From: Clostridia bacterium
Lineage (GTDB): Bacteria > Bacillota > Clostridia > Christensenellales > Aristaeellaceae
Length of the DNA: 64,000 nucleotides
Assembly: GCA_017509255.1 (NCBI GenBank)
Contig: JAFWQA010000029.1
Location: 1-64,000 of the forward strand
Direction: 5' to 3'
The notes beneath the pieces were generated by a model. The model ran no database searches, was not told where the DNA came from, and worked only from the letters and a program-made list of their open reading frames with translations. The translations under genes were made by a program, and so were the position numbers. Of the stretch, positions 17,359-26,908 are shown piece by piece (the stretch's first letter is position 1; the number at the start of each line of letters is the position of its first letter).

Positions 17359-18279
17359 TTACCACAGGCTCGTTTCTGAGAAACGGCGGGACAGCCAGTT
17401 GGAGGCAATGACCAGCACAAAGCCGATCACGCTCTGGAAAATGCCGACGGCTGTGGAATAGCTGTATTCGTTTTTCAGGATACCGCGGCGGTAGACGTAG
17501 GTGCCGATGACGTCCGAGGTCTCCAGGTTGGCGTTGTTCTGCAGGAGAAGGATGGTTTCATAGCCCGCGTCCATCATATGGCCGAGGCGCATGATGAGCA
17601 GCACGATCACCGTGGGCAGGATGCCGGGCAGCGTGATGTGCCACATGCGGCGCAGATGCCCGCCGCCGTCCACGGTGCAGGCCTCGTACAGCTCGCCGTT
17701 GATGCCGCTGATGGCGGCCAGGAAGATGATCGAATTCCAGCCGATATTCTTCCACAGGTTCATCAGGGTGTAGATCGTGCGGAAGGATTCGGGCTGCGTC
17801 ATGAAATAGGTCCTTTTACCGCCCATGCTTTCGATGATGTTGTTGACCAGGCCTCCCGTCGGGCTCAGGAACTGTACGACCATGCTGGCCAGCACGACGG
17901 AGGAAATGAAGTAGGGCATGTAGGTGATGGTCTGCGTGACCTTCTTGAAGCGGGGCTGGCGAACCTCGTTGAGCAGCAGCGCCAGGACAATGCTGGCCGG
18001 GAAGTTGAACACCAGGTCGTACAGATTGATCAAAAGCGTGTTGCGGATCAGTCTCCAGCAGTAAATGGAATTGAAAAACTGGCTGAAGTATTTGAAACCG
18101 ACCCAGGGGCTTTTCGCAAAGCCGGCAAAGGCATTGTAGTTTTTAAAAGCAATGACGAGACCCGCCATGGGCGCGTAGCGCATGAAAATATAATAAAGAA
18201 GGACAGGGAAAAACATCAGATATAAATATTTTGCTGCCCAAATCCTGCGCCACAGCGCCGACACTTTCGTCCGGCGCAT
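17359..18279 (-). CDS. CUT1 sugar ABC transporter permease (LplB-like)
   Basis: A 306-residue permease and first gene of the operon. Helices include YLYLMFFPVLLYYIFMRYAP. The coupling loop is LYEACTVDGGGHLRRMWHIT. The C-terminal helix and tail end RRFSETSLW, typical of LplB. The start is the ATG at 18279 behind GGAGGTGG; the same frame stays open for 168 further codons upstream, but that stretch crosses the promoter and terminator and is antisense to the GH10 gene, so it is not coding. A strong promoter lies 25 bases upstream. Confidence 0.9.
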   Translation of the reverse strand: MRRTKVSALWRRIWAAKYLYLMFFPVLLYYIFMRYAPMAGLVIAFKNYNAFAGFAKSPWVGFKYFSQFFNSIYCWRLIRNTLLINLYDLVFNFPASIVLALLLNEVRQPRFKKVTQTITYMPYFISSVVLASMVVQFLSPTGGLVNNIIESMGGKRTYFMTQPESFRTIYTLMNLWKNIGWNSIIFLAAISGINGELYEACTVDGGGHLRRMWHITLPGILPTVIVLLIMRLGHMMDAGYETILLLQNNANLETSDVIGTYVYRRGILKNEYSYSTAVGIFQSVIGFVLVIASNWLSRRFSETSLW

Positions 18280-18303
18280 GTGAACCACCTCCGATTTGCG
18301 GAA

Positions 18304-18333
18304 ATTATAACATTCCCCCGGGAAAAGTGTCAA
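18304..18333 (-). promoter_or_regulatory. Promoter of the minus-strand sugar-transport operon
   Basis: Minus strand: perfect TTGACA (18333-18328), 18-base spacer, perfect TATAAT (18309-18304). It directly follows the GH10 terminator. Confidence 0.85.
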
Positions 18334-18334
18334 G

Positions 18335-18358
18335 AAAACCGGCGCGTTTGCGCCGGTT
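18335..18358 (-). terminator. Intrinsic terminator of the GH10 gene
   Basis: Minus strand: stem AACCGGCGC / GCGCCGGTT with loop AAAC, followed by TTC. The T-run is short (the stem itself ends in TT), so the strength is uncertain. Confidence 0.65.
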
Positions 18359-18428
18359 GGAAAAACAGATCGTGCAAAGAGAGCAAAAACTGAACAGATC
18401 GGAACCGAAAACGAAAAAGACCGGAGCT

Positions 18429-19667
18429 TTACAGGGCAACCGATGTGACGGGCATGTCCTTTTTCAGCGTGAAGCAGGTCTCCGCGCCACCGTCGGAAAG
18501 CGTATACTCCCCGCGGAAGCCGTGCAGGGTGCAGCAGCCGTTTTCGTCCGTGACGAGCGTTTCCGCCGTATGCCAGTCCGTGGCCAGCTTTTCCTTCAGC
18601 GCCAGCAGGGCGGGCTTGGGCCGTCCGTCGGAATGGATCAGGCCGGAGGGCGCCTTCAGCCACTGATGGTCCTCGAAGTCCCAGGTGGTGAAGCCTTCCA
18701 CCAGCGGGCGGGAGAACAGATAGTCCATCATCGTCATCAGGTTGTCCGCCTGACGGGCTTCCCCTTCGGGCGTGGAGGGCCATTCCTGTACCTGGTAATC
18801 GTTCAGGTCCACGATCTCCGGCGGCATCAGATGGCCTGAAACGAAGGTGTTTTCGGTAAAGTGGATCGGGAGGCCGAAGCTCTCGAAGCGCTCGGTGACC
18901 TCCTGCAGCTTTTCCATGCCCCAGAAGCCCTGGTGCTGATGGCTCTGGATGCCGATGGTGTCAATACCGACGCCGCCGTCCAGGCAGTCGGCGATCAGCT
19001 GACGGTAGCGCTCGCTGGTGTTGAAGTCGTTCAGCAGCAGCTTGGCGTCCGGATCCACGGCATGCGCCTGATCGAACAGCGCCTTGACCAGCGGCACCCG
19101 GCCCATCTTCCGGCAGAGCCGGGTCACGGGATTCATGCGCGGCAGGAATTTGGGCTCGTTCACGAATTCGGGCATGATCACCACTTCGTTGATGACATCC
19201 CAGTAGCCGATATCGTGCTTAAAGGCGGTCAGCTCGCGGCGGATGCGGAAAAGGAAAGCGTCCAGAACCTCATTTTCGGGCAGGTCGTACATCCACGCCG
19301 CGCCGGAGGTATGCCAGCACAGGGGATGGCCTTTGATGCTTTTTCCGTCCGCTTTCAGCCGGTCCGCAGCGCGGAGCGTGGGGACCTCCATGGTCTTGCC
19401 GGGTTCCGGCTCATACCTGCCGATATAGAATGGCAGCGTCGCGTAGTTGAAGACTTCCTTCCACTCGGCATAGATCTTGTCCAGATAGGCTTTCTTTTCG
19501 GCCGGGACCTCGGGGCTCGTCAGAGGTACGGTGAAAAAGCCGCCGGTGCCGAACAGGAATTCATGCTTTTTCAGATCGGCTTTCAGGATCTTTCCGGCAA
19601 GCGGATTGCCTGCCTTGTCCGTCAGGCGGATGACGCAGGAGGATTTTCTGTGCTCGTAACGGTCCAT
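18429..19667 (-). CDS. GH10 endo-beta-1,4-xylanase, cytoplasmic type
   Basis: A 412-residue glycoside hydrolase family 10 enzyme. Acid/base Glu161 lies in YWDVINEVV and nucleophile Glu272 in IHFTENTFVSG. Other GH10 markers are GHPLCWH and LLNDFNTSE. A short beta-rich N-terminal extension (CVIRLTDKAGNPLAGKILKA) and a C-terminal strand region (TLHGFRGEYTLSDGG) flank the barrel, as in GH10 relatives acting on short substrates. No signal peptide is present. The ATG at 19667 has AGGA eight bases upstream; an ATG at 19676 is an alternative. It is transcribed towards the sugar-uptake operon, so it likely hydrolyses imported xylo-oligosaccharides. Confidence 0.9.
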   Translation of the reverse strand: MDRYEHRKSSCVIRLTDKAGNPLAGKILKADLKKHEFLFGTGGFFTVPLTSPEVPAEKKAYLDKIYAEWKEVFNYATLPFYIGRYEPEPGKTMEVPTLRAADRLKADGKSIKGHPLCWHTSGAAWMYDLPENEVLDAFLFRIRRELTAFKHDIGYWDVINEVVIMPEFVNEPKFLPRMNPVTRLCRKMGRVPLVKALFDQAHAVDPDAKLLLNDFNTSERYRQLIADCLDGGVGIDTIGIQSHQHQGFWGMEKLQEVTERFESFGLPIHFTENTFVSGHLMPPEIVDLNDYQVQEWPSTPEGEARQADNLMTMMDYLFSRPLVEGFTTWDFEDHQWLKAPSGLIHSDGRPKPALLALKEKLATDWHTAETLVTDENGCCTLHGFRGEYTLSDGGAETCFTLKKDMPVTSVAL

Positions 19668-19723
19668 GGGGATCATCCTTTCTTTCGCGGGCGTTTCATT
19701 ATGCGGTTTACGGATCTGTTTAC

Positions 19724-19753
19724 AGCATAAACGATGAAAAAAAGGAAAGTCAA
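19724..19753 (-). promoter_or_regulatory. Promoter of the GH10 gene
   Basis: Minus strand: TTGACT (19753-19748), 18-base spacer, TATGCT (19729-19724). The expected RNA has a leader of about 50 bases containing a direct repeat of GTAAAC. Confidence 0.6.
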
Positions 19754-19756
19754 TAC

Positions 19757-19772
19757 ATTTGTACCGACAAAT
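19757..19772. promoter_or_regulatory. Inverted repeat between divergent GH10 and GH5 genes
   Basis: ATTTGT, spacer accg, ACAAAT. It abuts the GH10 -35 box (19748-19753), a position suited to a shared operator. No cognate regulator is encoded within 15 kb on either side except AraC proteins, which usually bind direct repeats. Confidence 0.4.
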
Positions 19773-19908
19773 TGCAAAGTGTGGAGAATGCGTCATGAAA
19801 AGAAGACAAAAAGACAATTTTTCGCCCGGTTTCGACGGGGAAAAACATATACGGGAGGCAGGGAACTGTGATATGATGTTTTTACGGAACAGAAAGGAGA
19901 CGGAAACC

Positions 19909-21081
19909 ATGATGAAAAAACTGACGGCGCTCTGCCTGTTGCTGGCTCTGCTGCTTTCTCTGACGGCATGCTTCGCCGCGGATGAGGTCACCGTGCCGGA
20001 CGTACAGGTCGGGACGTACAGTATTCCCGAAAACGACGCGCTGAAATTCGTGCGCGATATGAAGCTCGGGTGGAACCTGGGCAATACCTTTGACGCGATC
20101 GACTGCACCTGGCTGAAGGATCCGCTGGATTACGAATCCGGCTGGGTCGGAGTCAAGACCTCGAAGGCGCTGATCCAGACGCTGAAGGACGCCGGCTTCA
20201 AGACCCTGCGGCTGCCGGTCAGCTGGCACAACCATGTGGATGCCGACTATCAGATCGACGCGGCCTGGCTGGACCGTGTCTATGAGGTGGCTTCCTGGGC
20301 ATACGACCTGGATATGTACGTGATCCTGAACATCCATCACGACGAGGCCCAGTTCCTGCCTTCCCCCGGTCACTATGAGGAGTCCGCGCGCTACATCGAG
20401 GCCATCTGGACGCAGCTGGCGGAGAAATTCCGGGATTTCGACTCCCGGCTGATCATGGAATCCATGAACGAGCCCCGCCTGCTCAATTCGAATTACGAGT
20501 GGAATTTCGTTTCCGCGGCTTCCGAATGCCGGAACGCCGCGAAGTGCCTGAACCAGCTGAACCAGCTGTTTGTGGACACCGTGCGCAAAAGCGGAGGGAA
20601 CAACGCGGACCGCTACCTGATGGTTCCGGCCTATGCCGCCAATCCGGATTACGCATGCGATAAGCAGTTTTTCGTGCTGCCGGAGGACACGGCGGACAAC
20701 CGGATCATCGTATCCGTGCACGCCTACACCCCCTACAGCTTCGCGCTGCAGCTGCCCGGCGTCAGAACCTTTGATATCGCGAAGCAGGGCAGGGATATCG
20801 ACAACTTCATGGACAGGCTGTACCGTACCTACGTCTCCATGGGGACCCCGGTGGTCATCGGCGAGTTCGGCGCGCTGAACAAGAACGGCAACATGCAGGA
20901 CCGGGTGGACTTCACCGCCTACTACGTCGCGTCCGCCCGCGCCCGCGGCATGACCACCGTCTGGTGGGACAACCACAACTTTACGGGAAGCGGGGAGCAG
21001 TTCGGCCTGATCGACCGGAGGAGCTGCGAGTGGAAAGCCCCGAAGATCCTGGAAGCAATGCTGAAATACTGCGGAGAGTAA
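19909..21081 (+). CDS. GH5 endoglucanase, predicted lipoprotein
   Basis: A 390-residue cellulase-type enzyme. The N-terminus is a lipoprotein signal, LLSLTACFA, with Cys as the likely lipidated residue, so the enzyme would sit on the outer membrane face. The catalytic barrel opens with MKLGWNLGNTFDA and has acid/base Glu188 in ESMNEPRL and nucleophile Glu319 in VVIGEFGAL; HNFTGSGEQFGLIDR follows. This is typical of GH5 endo-beta-1,4-glucanases and related mannanases or xyloglucanases. The ATG at 19909 follows AAGGAG; the 50-codon upstream extension overlaps the promoter region and is not used. A possible -10 (TATGAT, 19872-19877) lacks a clear -35. Confidence 0.91.
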   Translation: MMKKLTALCLLLALLLSLTACFAADEVTVPDVQVGTYSIPENDALKFVRDMKLGWNLGNTFDAIDCTWLKDPLDYESGWVGVKTSKALIQTLKDAGFKTLRLPVSWHNHVDADYQIDAAWLDRVYEVASWAYDLDMYVILNIHHDEAQFLPSPGHYEESARYIEAIWTQLAEKFRDFDSRLIMESMNEPRLLNSNYEWNFVSAASECRNAAKCLNQLNQLFVDTVRKSGGNNADRYLMVPAYAANPDYACDKQFFVLPEDTADNRIIVSVHAYTPYSFALQLPGVRTFDIAKQGRDIDNFMDRLYRTYVSMGTPVVIGEFGALNKNGNMQDRVDFTAYYVASARARGMTTVWWDNHNFTGSGEQFGLIDRRSCEWKAPKILEAMLKYCGE

Positions 21082-21095
21082 AGAGGGAATAAGCC

Positions 21096-22496
21096 ATGCA
21101 AAGAGACGAGCGGTCGAAAATGCTGGGGACGATGCCGATGGGGCGGCTGATCCCGAAGGTATCGGTCCCGATCATGATTTCCATGCTGGTGCAGGCGCTG
21201 TACAATGTGGTGGACAGCATTTTCGTCGCCCGGTACGACCCGGACGCGCTGACGGCGGTTTCCCTGGCATACCCGATCCAGATGCTGATGCTGGCCCTGT
21301 CGCTGGGCATGGGCGTGGGCATCAACAGCCTGATCAGCCGGAAGCTGGGCGAAAAGGATGCCCGCGGCGCGCGCAGAGCAGCCTGGAACGGGCTGCTGAT
21401 CGAGCTGGGAGGCTTCCTGATCTTCTTCCTGGTCGGCACGCTGCTGGCCGGGAAATGCATGGACCTCGTGGTATCGGACAATCTTGCCGGCGCGGATAAG
21501 ATCCACAGCCTGGGCACCTCCTATCTGAGCATCGTGACCACCTGGAGCCTGGGCATTTTCATGGCGATCCAGTTTGAGCGCATGCTGCAGGCCACGGGCA
21601 ACACCGTCCTCTCCATGGCGACGCAGATGGCGGGCGCCCTGGTCAACATCATCCTGGACCCGATCATGATCTACGGCTATCTCGGCTGCCCGGCCATGGG
21701 AGTGGCGGGCGCGGCCACGGCTACGGTGATCGGCCAGTTTACCAGCGCGGCGCTGGGCTTTGTGCTGAACCAGACGAAGAATACTGAGCTGAAGCTGAAT
21801 ATCGGCGAGTTTGCCGCGGACCGGGCCATCCTGCGGGATATTCTGGCGGTCGGGCTCCCGTCCACGGTCATGCAGGCCATCGGCTCGGTGATGAACGTGG
21901 GGATGAACGGCCTGCTGTCCTCCTTCGCGGAGGGCAATGCCGCCGTGAACGTGCTGAACGTCTATTTCAAGCTGCAGTCCTTTGTGTTCATGCCGGTATT
22001 CGGCCTGGGCGGCGGCATGGTCGCCATCGTCGGCTACAATTTCGGCGCGCGGCTGAAGGAGCGGGTCTATCAGGCGATCCGGACGGCGTCCGTATGGGCA
22101 CTGACGATCCTCGGCATCGGCACGTTGCTGTTCCTGCTTTTCCCGGACGCGCTGATGTCGCTGTTCGAGTCGGGAGAGGGCACCTCCGAGGTGACGCTGA
22201 CCATGACGCGGCTGGGCGTTACGGCGCTGCGGACCATCAGTCTGCACTTTATGATCGCCGCGGTGGCCATCGTGCTGACCAACGTGTTCCAGGCCATCGG
22301 CAAGGGAATGTACAGTCTGATCATTTCGCTCTGCCGCCAGCTGCTGGTGCTGCTGCCGGCCGCTTACCTGCTCAAAAGCATTTTCGGCACGGTCGACTCC
22401 GTGTGGTGGACCTTCCTGATCGCGGAGGCGGTTTCCCTGACGCTGTCCCTGGTCTTTTACCGGAAATGCGACAGGGAGATCCTGTCAAGGCTGTAA
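21096..22496 (+). CDS. MATE-family efflux transporter
   Basis: A 466-residue polytopic exporter of the MATE/DinF superfamily. Key segments are VPIMISMLVQALYNVVDSIF in helix 1, GVGINSLISRKLGEKDARGA in the first loop and RMLQATGNTVLSMATQMAGA in the middle, with a second repeat beginning VGLPSTVMQAIGSVMNVGMN. It starts 14 bases after GH5 with no terminator between, so the two may be co-transcribed. A strong terminator follows. The substrate is unknown; Na+-coupled drug or flavin export are family possibilities. Confidence 0.9.
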   Translation: MQRDERSKMLGTMPMGRLIPKVSVPIMISMLVQALYNVVDSIFVARYDPDALTAVSLAYPIQMLMLALSLGMGVGINSLISRKLGEKDARGARRAAWNGLLIELGGFLIFFLVGTLLAGKCMDLVVSDNLAGADKIHSLGTSYLSIVTTWSLGIFMAIQFERMLQATGNTVLSMATQMAGALVNIILDPIMIYGYLGCPAMGVAGAATATVIGQFTSAALGFVLNQTKNTELKLNIGEFAADRAILRDILAVGLPSTVMQAIGSVMNVGMNGLLSSFAEGNAAVNVLNVYFKLQSFVFMPVFGLGGGMVAIVGYNFGARLKERVYQAIRTASVWALTILGIGTLLFLLFPDALMSLFESGEGTSEVTLTMTRLGVTALRTISLHFMIAAVAIVLTNVFQAIGKGMYSLIISLCRQLLVLLPAAYLLKSIFGTVDSVWWTFLIAEAVSLTLSLVFYRKCDREILSRL

Positions 22497-22511
22497 AGAG
22501 GGAAAAAGAAA

Positions 22512-22554
22512 AAACCGGGAGTCTTCCGAAGGGTCGGCTCCCGGTTTGCTTTTT
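22512..22554 (+). terminator. Intrinsic terminator after the MATE gene
   Basis: Stem AAACCGGGAG / CTCCCGGTTT (ten pairs) around a 16-base loop, then GCTTTTT. Confidence 0.75.
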
Positions 22555-22632
22555 CCCGCTCCGCCGCCTCTTCCGGGGACGGATGCCTGACGGTGAAAAA
22601 AAGGAAACCGGCCGGGAAGGGCGGGCGCTCGG

Positions 22633-22661
22633 TTGCAAAAGTCTGTCGGATTTGGTACAAT
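22633..22661 (+). promoter_or_regulatory. Promoter of the ATP synthase operon
   Basis: TTGCAA (22633-22638), 17-base spacer, TACAAT (22656-22661). It lies 30 bases upstream of the first gene, with no other promoter-like sequence inside the operon. Confidence 0.75.
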
Positions 22662-22691
22662 AAACCAAATGGCCCGAGAGGAGGAAATGCC

Positions 22692-23120
22692 GTGAACAAG
22701 GTAGATCCGGCGGTCAAAAAGGAAACCGGATATATTGCCGCCTGGGTCGGCATTCTTTCCCTGGTGATGGAGGCCGTTTTCCTGCTCCTGCGGCGCTGGG
22801 ACCTCAGCGTCCTTGCCGGGAATCTGGCCGGCGGAGCGGCGGCGGTCGTGAATTTCGCGCTGCTGGGCCTGACGGTGGCAAAGGCGGTGGCTTCCGGCGA
22901 ACCGGACAAGGTCGCCCTCCGCGTCCGCTCGTCCCGGACGCTCCGGCTGCTTGGGCTGGCGGGTTTCTGCGCGCTGTGCATCGGCGTTTTCAAAACAAAT
23001 GTATACGCAACGGTGATCCCGCTGCTTTTTCCCCGGATCGGCCTTGCCTTCCGCCCGATGATCGACCGGCGGAGGGGAACGGACGCCGCGGAAACGGAAG
23101 GAAGTGATACGCTTGACTGA
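22692..23120 (+). CDS. atpI: ATP synthase protein I-like subunit
   Basis: A 142-residue membrane protein with four predicted helices, the first being YIAAWVGILSLVMEAVFLLL. Size, hydrophobic pattern and place as first gene of the atp operon match the AtpI family, which helps assemble the c-ring and has been linked to Mg2+ or Na+ handling. Sequence conservation in this family is low, so the call rests mostly on context. The start is the GTG at 22692, seven bases after AGGAGG. The end overlaps the start of atpB. Confidence 0.75.
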   Translation: MNKVDPAVKKETGYIAAWVGILSLVMEAVFLLLRRWDLSVLAGNLAGGAAAVVNFALLGLTVAKAVASGEPDKVALRVRSSRTLRLLGLAGFCALCIGVFKTNVYATVIPLLFPRIGLAFRPMIDRRRGTDAAETEGSDTLD

Positions 23121-24042
23121 CGGAAAGGCAGTGTCCGTAAAGGACACACGTTTCCGGACTGTTGACGCGCTGCTGATCGCCCTGATGGTGCTGCCCCTGG
23201 CGGCATGCCTGGTGCTGAAGATCCTGTTTACTCCGGAATATGAGGGCGTGCACATCTCGGGCGCGCTGATCTATCTGCAGATCGACAGCTTCCCGGTCCA
23301 GCCCCTGCTGATCACGGAATCCCAGGTCAACTCGGCGGGGATCACGCTTTCGATCCTCGGACTCTGCCTGTATCTGACCCACGGGCTGACCGTGAAGGCG
23401 CAGACGAGGCGGCAGCTGATCGCCGAGTGGATCGTGGAGAAGTGCAGGGGACTGGTCGACAGCAACATGGGTGAGAGCTGGAGCGGCTACGCGCCATTTG
23501 TTGCCGCCATCATGGGGCTTTCCGCTTTTTCCAGCCTGTCCTGCCTGATCGGGCTTTTCGCCCCGACGGGGGACGTCAACGTCACGGCAGGCTGGGCGGT
23601 GCTGGTGTTCTTCCTGGTCACCTGGACCAAGCTGCGCGGCGGCTTTCTCAATTATCTCAGGGGCTTTACCGAGCCGGTGGTGTTCTTCACCCCGATGAAT
23701 TTCATCAGTGAATTCTCCCTGCCGGTCAGCATGGCTTTCCGTCATTACGGCAACGTGATGTGCGGCGCGGTCATCTCCGCGCTGGTCGGGTCGGCGCTCA
23801 CGGGCCTGAGCCGGATGCTGCTGGGCTGGATCCCCGTGATCGGGGAGCTTCCGCTGCTGACGGTCGGCATCCCGGCGGTGCTCTCCCTGTACTTTGACGT
23901 GTTCAGCGGTCTCATGCAGGCGTTCATTTTCGCCATGCTGACCATGCTCAACATATCCAATTCCTTCCCGGCGGAGGCCTGGGAAAAACGCCAAAAGAAA
24001 AAGGAACTCAGGAAAATGCAAAAAGCCACGGTCAATGGCTGA
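23104..24042 (+). CDS. atpB: F1Fo ATP synthase subunit a
   Basis: A 312-residue stator subunit forming the two ion half-channels. The essential arginine is Arg213 in SMAFRHYGNVMCG, matching E. coli Arg210; the following helix pair GIPAVLSLYFDVFSGLMQAF is also typical. A GTG at 23104 and a TTG at 23113 are both possible starts; both lie within the end of atpI. The C-terminal tail is very basic (EKRQKKKELRKMQK). It acts with the c-ring to couple ion flow to rotation. Confidence 0.93.
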   Translation: MIRLTDGKAVSVKDTRFRTVDALLIALMVLPLAACLVLKILFTPEYEGVHISGALIYLQIDSFPVQPLLITESQVNSAGITLSILGLCLYLTHGLTVKAQTRRQLIAEWIVEKCRGLVDSNMGESWSGYAPFVAAIMGLSAFSSLSCLIGLFAPTGDVNVTAGWAVLVFFLVTWTKLRGGFLNYLRGFTEPVVFFTPMNFISEFSLPVSMAFRHYGNVMCGAVISALVGSALTGLSRMLLGWIPVIGELPLLTVGIPAVLSLYFDVFSGLMQAFIFAMLTMLNISNSFPAEAWEKRQKKKELRKMQKATVNG

Positions 24043-24061
24043 GAAAACGGAGGAGAAGAAA

Positions 24062-24355
24062 ATGGTAGAACTTGCAATGGGTATCATGCTGGGCCTGTGC
24101 GGACTGGGCGCCGGGATCGCGCTGATCGCCGGTATCGGCCCCGGTATAGGTGAAGGCCAGGCGGTCGCGGCCGCCTGCGAAGCGATCGGCCGTCAGCCGG
24201 AAAGCAAAAGCGCTGTGACCAGCACCATGATCATGGGCTGCGCCATCGCGGAAACCACCGGTCTTTACGGCCTGATCATCGGTATCATGCTGATCTTCGT
24301 CGCGCCCGGGATCTTCTCCGGCGTGCTGCGGGATACGGTGCTCGCACTCAAGTAA
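24062..24355 (+). CDS. atpE: F1Fo ATP synthase subunit c, Na+-type two-carboxylate site
   Basis: A 97-residue hairpin of two membrane helices joined by the polar loop GRQPES. The ion-binding glutamate is Glu64 in AIAETTGLYG. Aligned to the Na+-binding c subunit of Ilyobacter tartaricus (Gln32, Glu65, Ser66, Thr67, Tyr70), this protein has Glu31, Glu64, Thr65, Thr66 and Tyr69. The second carboxylate at the Gln32 position resembles the two-carboxylate motif of the Fusobacterium nucleatum Na+ rotor. The start is the ATG at 24062 behind GGAGGAG; the nine-codon extension upstream overlaps atpB. The C-terminus is about eight residues longer than usual. Confidence 0.95.
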   Translation: MVELAMGIMLGLCGLGAGIALIAGIGPGIGEGQAVAAACEAIGRQPESKSAVTSTMIMGCAIAETTGLYGLIIGIMLIFVAPGIFSGVLRDTVLALK

Positions 24356-24385
24356 AACCGATACCGATAAAAACGGAGGACGGTT

Positions 24386-24901
24386 ATGCAGTCACTGAGT
24401 ATTATATCCGTCAATCTGTGGCATGTGCTGTTTGCGCTGGCGAACCTGGCGATCATCTATGTGATCGTGAGGCGCTTCCTGTTCAAGCCGGTGAATAAGG
24501 TGCTGGATGAGCGGAGGGCGGAGATCGACGGGATCTATGCCAAAGCGGAGAAGGCGAGCGCCGAGGCGGAAGAAAGCCGCCTCAACTATGCCGCCGCCAT
24601 GGAAGCCGCGGAGCAGACGGCGAACCAGCTGATCATGGAGGCTTCCCGCGACGCGGAGCGCCGGGGGAACGAGATCGAATCCGAAGCCAGGAGCAGGGCC
24701 GCGGATATCCGCCGCCAGGCGGAAACGGACGCCATGCTGGAGCGCCGCAAGGCGGAGGATGACATCCGGCGCGAGATCGCCGACGTGTCCACCCGGCTGA
24801 CCGGAAAGCTGCTGGAGCGGGAGATCAGCGAGGCGGATCACCGCGCCCTGATCGACTCCTTCCTGCAGGAAATAGGTACTGAAAATGACACAGACAAGTA
24901 A
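24386..24901 (+). CDS. atpF: F1Fo ATP synthase subunit b
   Basis: A 171-residue peripheral stalk subunit with one N-terminal membrane helix (LFALANLAIIYVIVRRFLF), then the conserved KPVNKVLDERR and a long charged coiled coil to the C-terminus. GGAGG precedes the ATG. The end overlaps the start of atpH by 17 bases. It links the membrane a subunit with delta and the F1 head. Confidence 0.93.
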   Translation: MQSLSIISVNLWHVLFALANLAIIYVIVRRFLFKPVNKVLDERRAEIDGIYAKAEKASAEAEESRLNYAAAMEAAEQTANQLIMEASRDAERRGNEIESEARSRAADIRRQAETDAMLERRKAEDDIRREIADVSTRLTGKLLEREISEADHRALIDSFLQEIGTENDTDK

Positions 24902-25411
24902 GGAATACGCTGAGGCGCTTTTTGAGCTTGCCCTGCAGGACGGGAACGCGGAGGAGGTCGCCTCCGCGCTGGAGCTGGTGGAGAAAACGCTGGCAGAGAA
25001 CCCATCCTATCAGGCGCTGCTGCGCAGCCCCGCGATCCCCAGGGAGGAAAGGATGAACTCCCTGGACAAAGCCTTCGGGGAGCATGTTCCCCTGACGGTG
25101 CTGACCCTGCTCCGGATGATGGTGGCCCGGGGGCATGCCGCGCAGCTGGACGATATGATCCGCGCGTGGCGGGACCTGGCCCGGGAGCACCGCGGAGAGA
25201 GCGTGGCGGAGGTCACCTCCGCGGTGGCGCTGACGGAAGAGGAAAAGGCAGCCCTGAAGCAGAAGCTGGAGAAGCTTTTTTCCCGGCATATGGTCCTGAA
25301 CTGCGTGGTGGATCCCACCCTGATCGGCGGGATCCGCGTGGTGACGGAGGGCCGGGTCATTGACGGAAGCCTGCAGAACAAGCTGCAGCAGATCAAGGAA
25401 GTGATGGATTC

Positions 25412-25415
<4 letters not shown>
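24885..25415 (+). CDS. atpH: F1Fo ATP synthase subunit delta
   Basis: A 176-residue OSCP-type subunit that ties the b stalk to the top of F1. The six-helix N-terminal domain opens [16 protein letters not shown]; the C-terminal segment carries [20 protein letters not shown], the family signature. The stop overlaps the atpA start as ATGA, so translation is coupled. Confidence 0.93.
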
Positions 25416-26905
<1,490 letters not shown>

Positions 26906-26908
26906 GAG

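Noticed and set aside
18280..18783. 168-codon N-terminal extension of the LplB-like permease
   Set aside because: It crosses a terminator and a perfect promoter and is antisense to the GH10 gene. GGAGGTGG supports the start at 18279.
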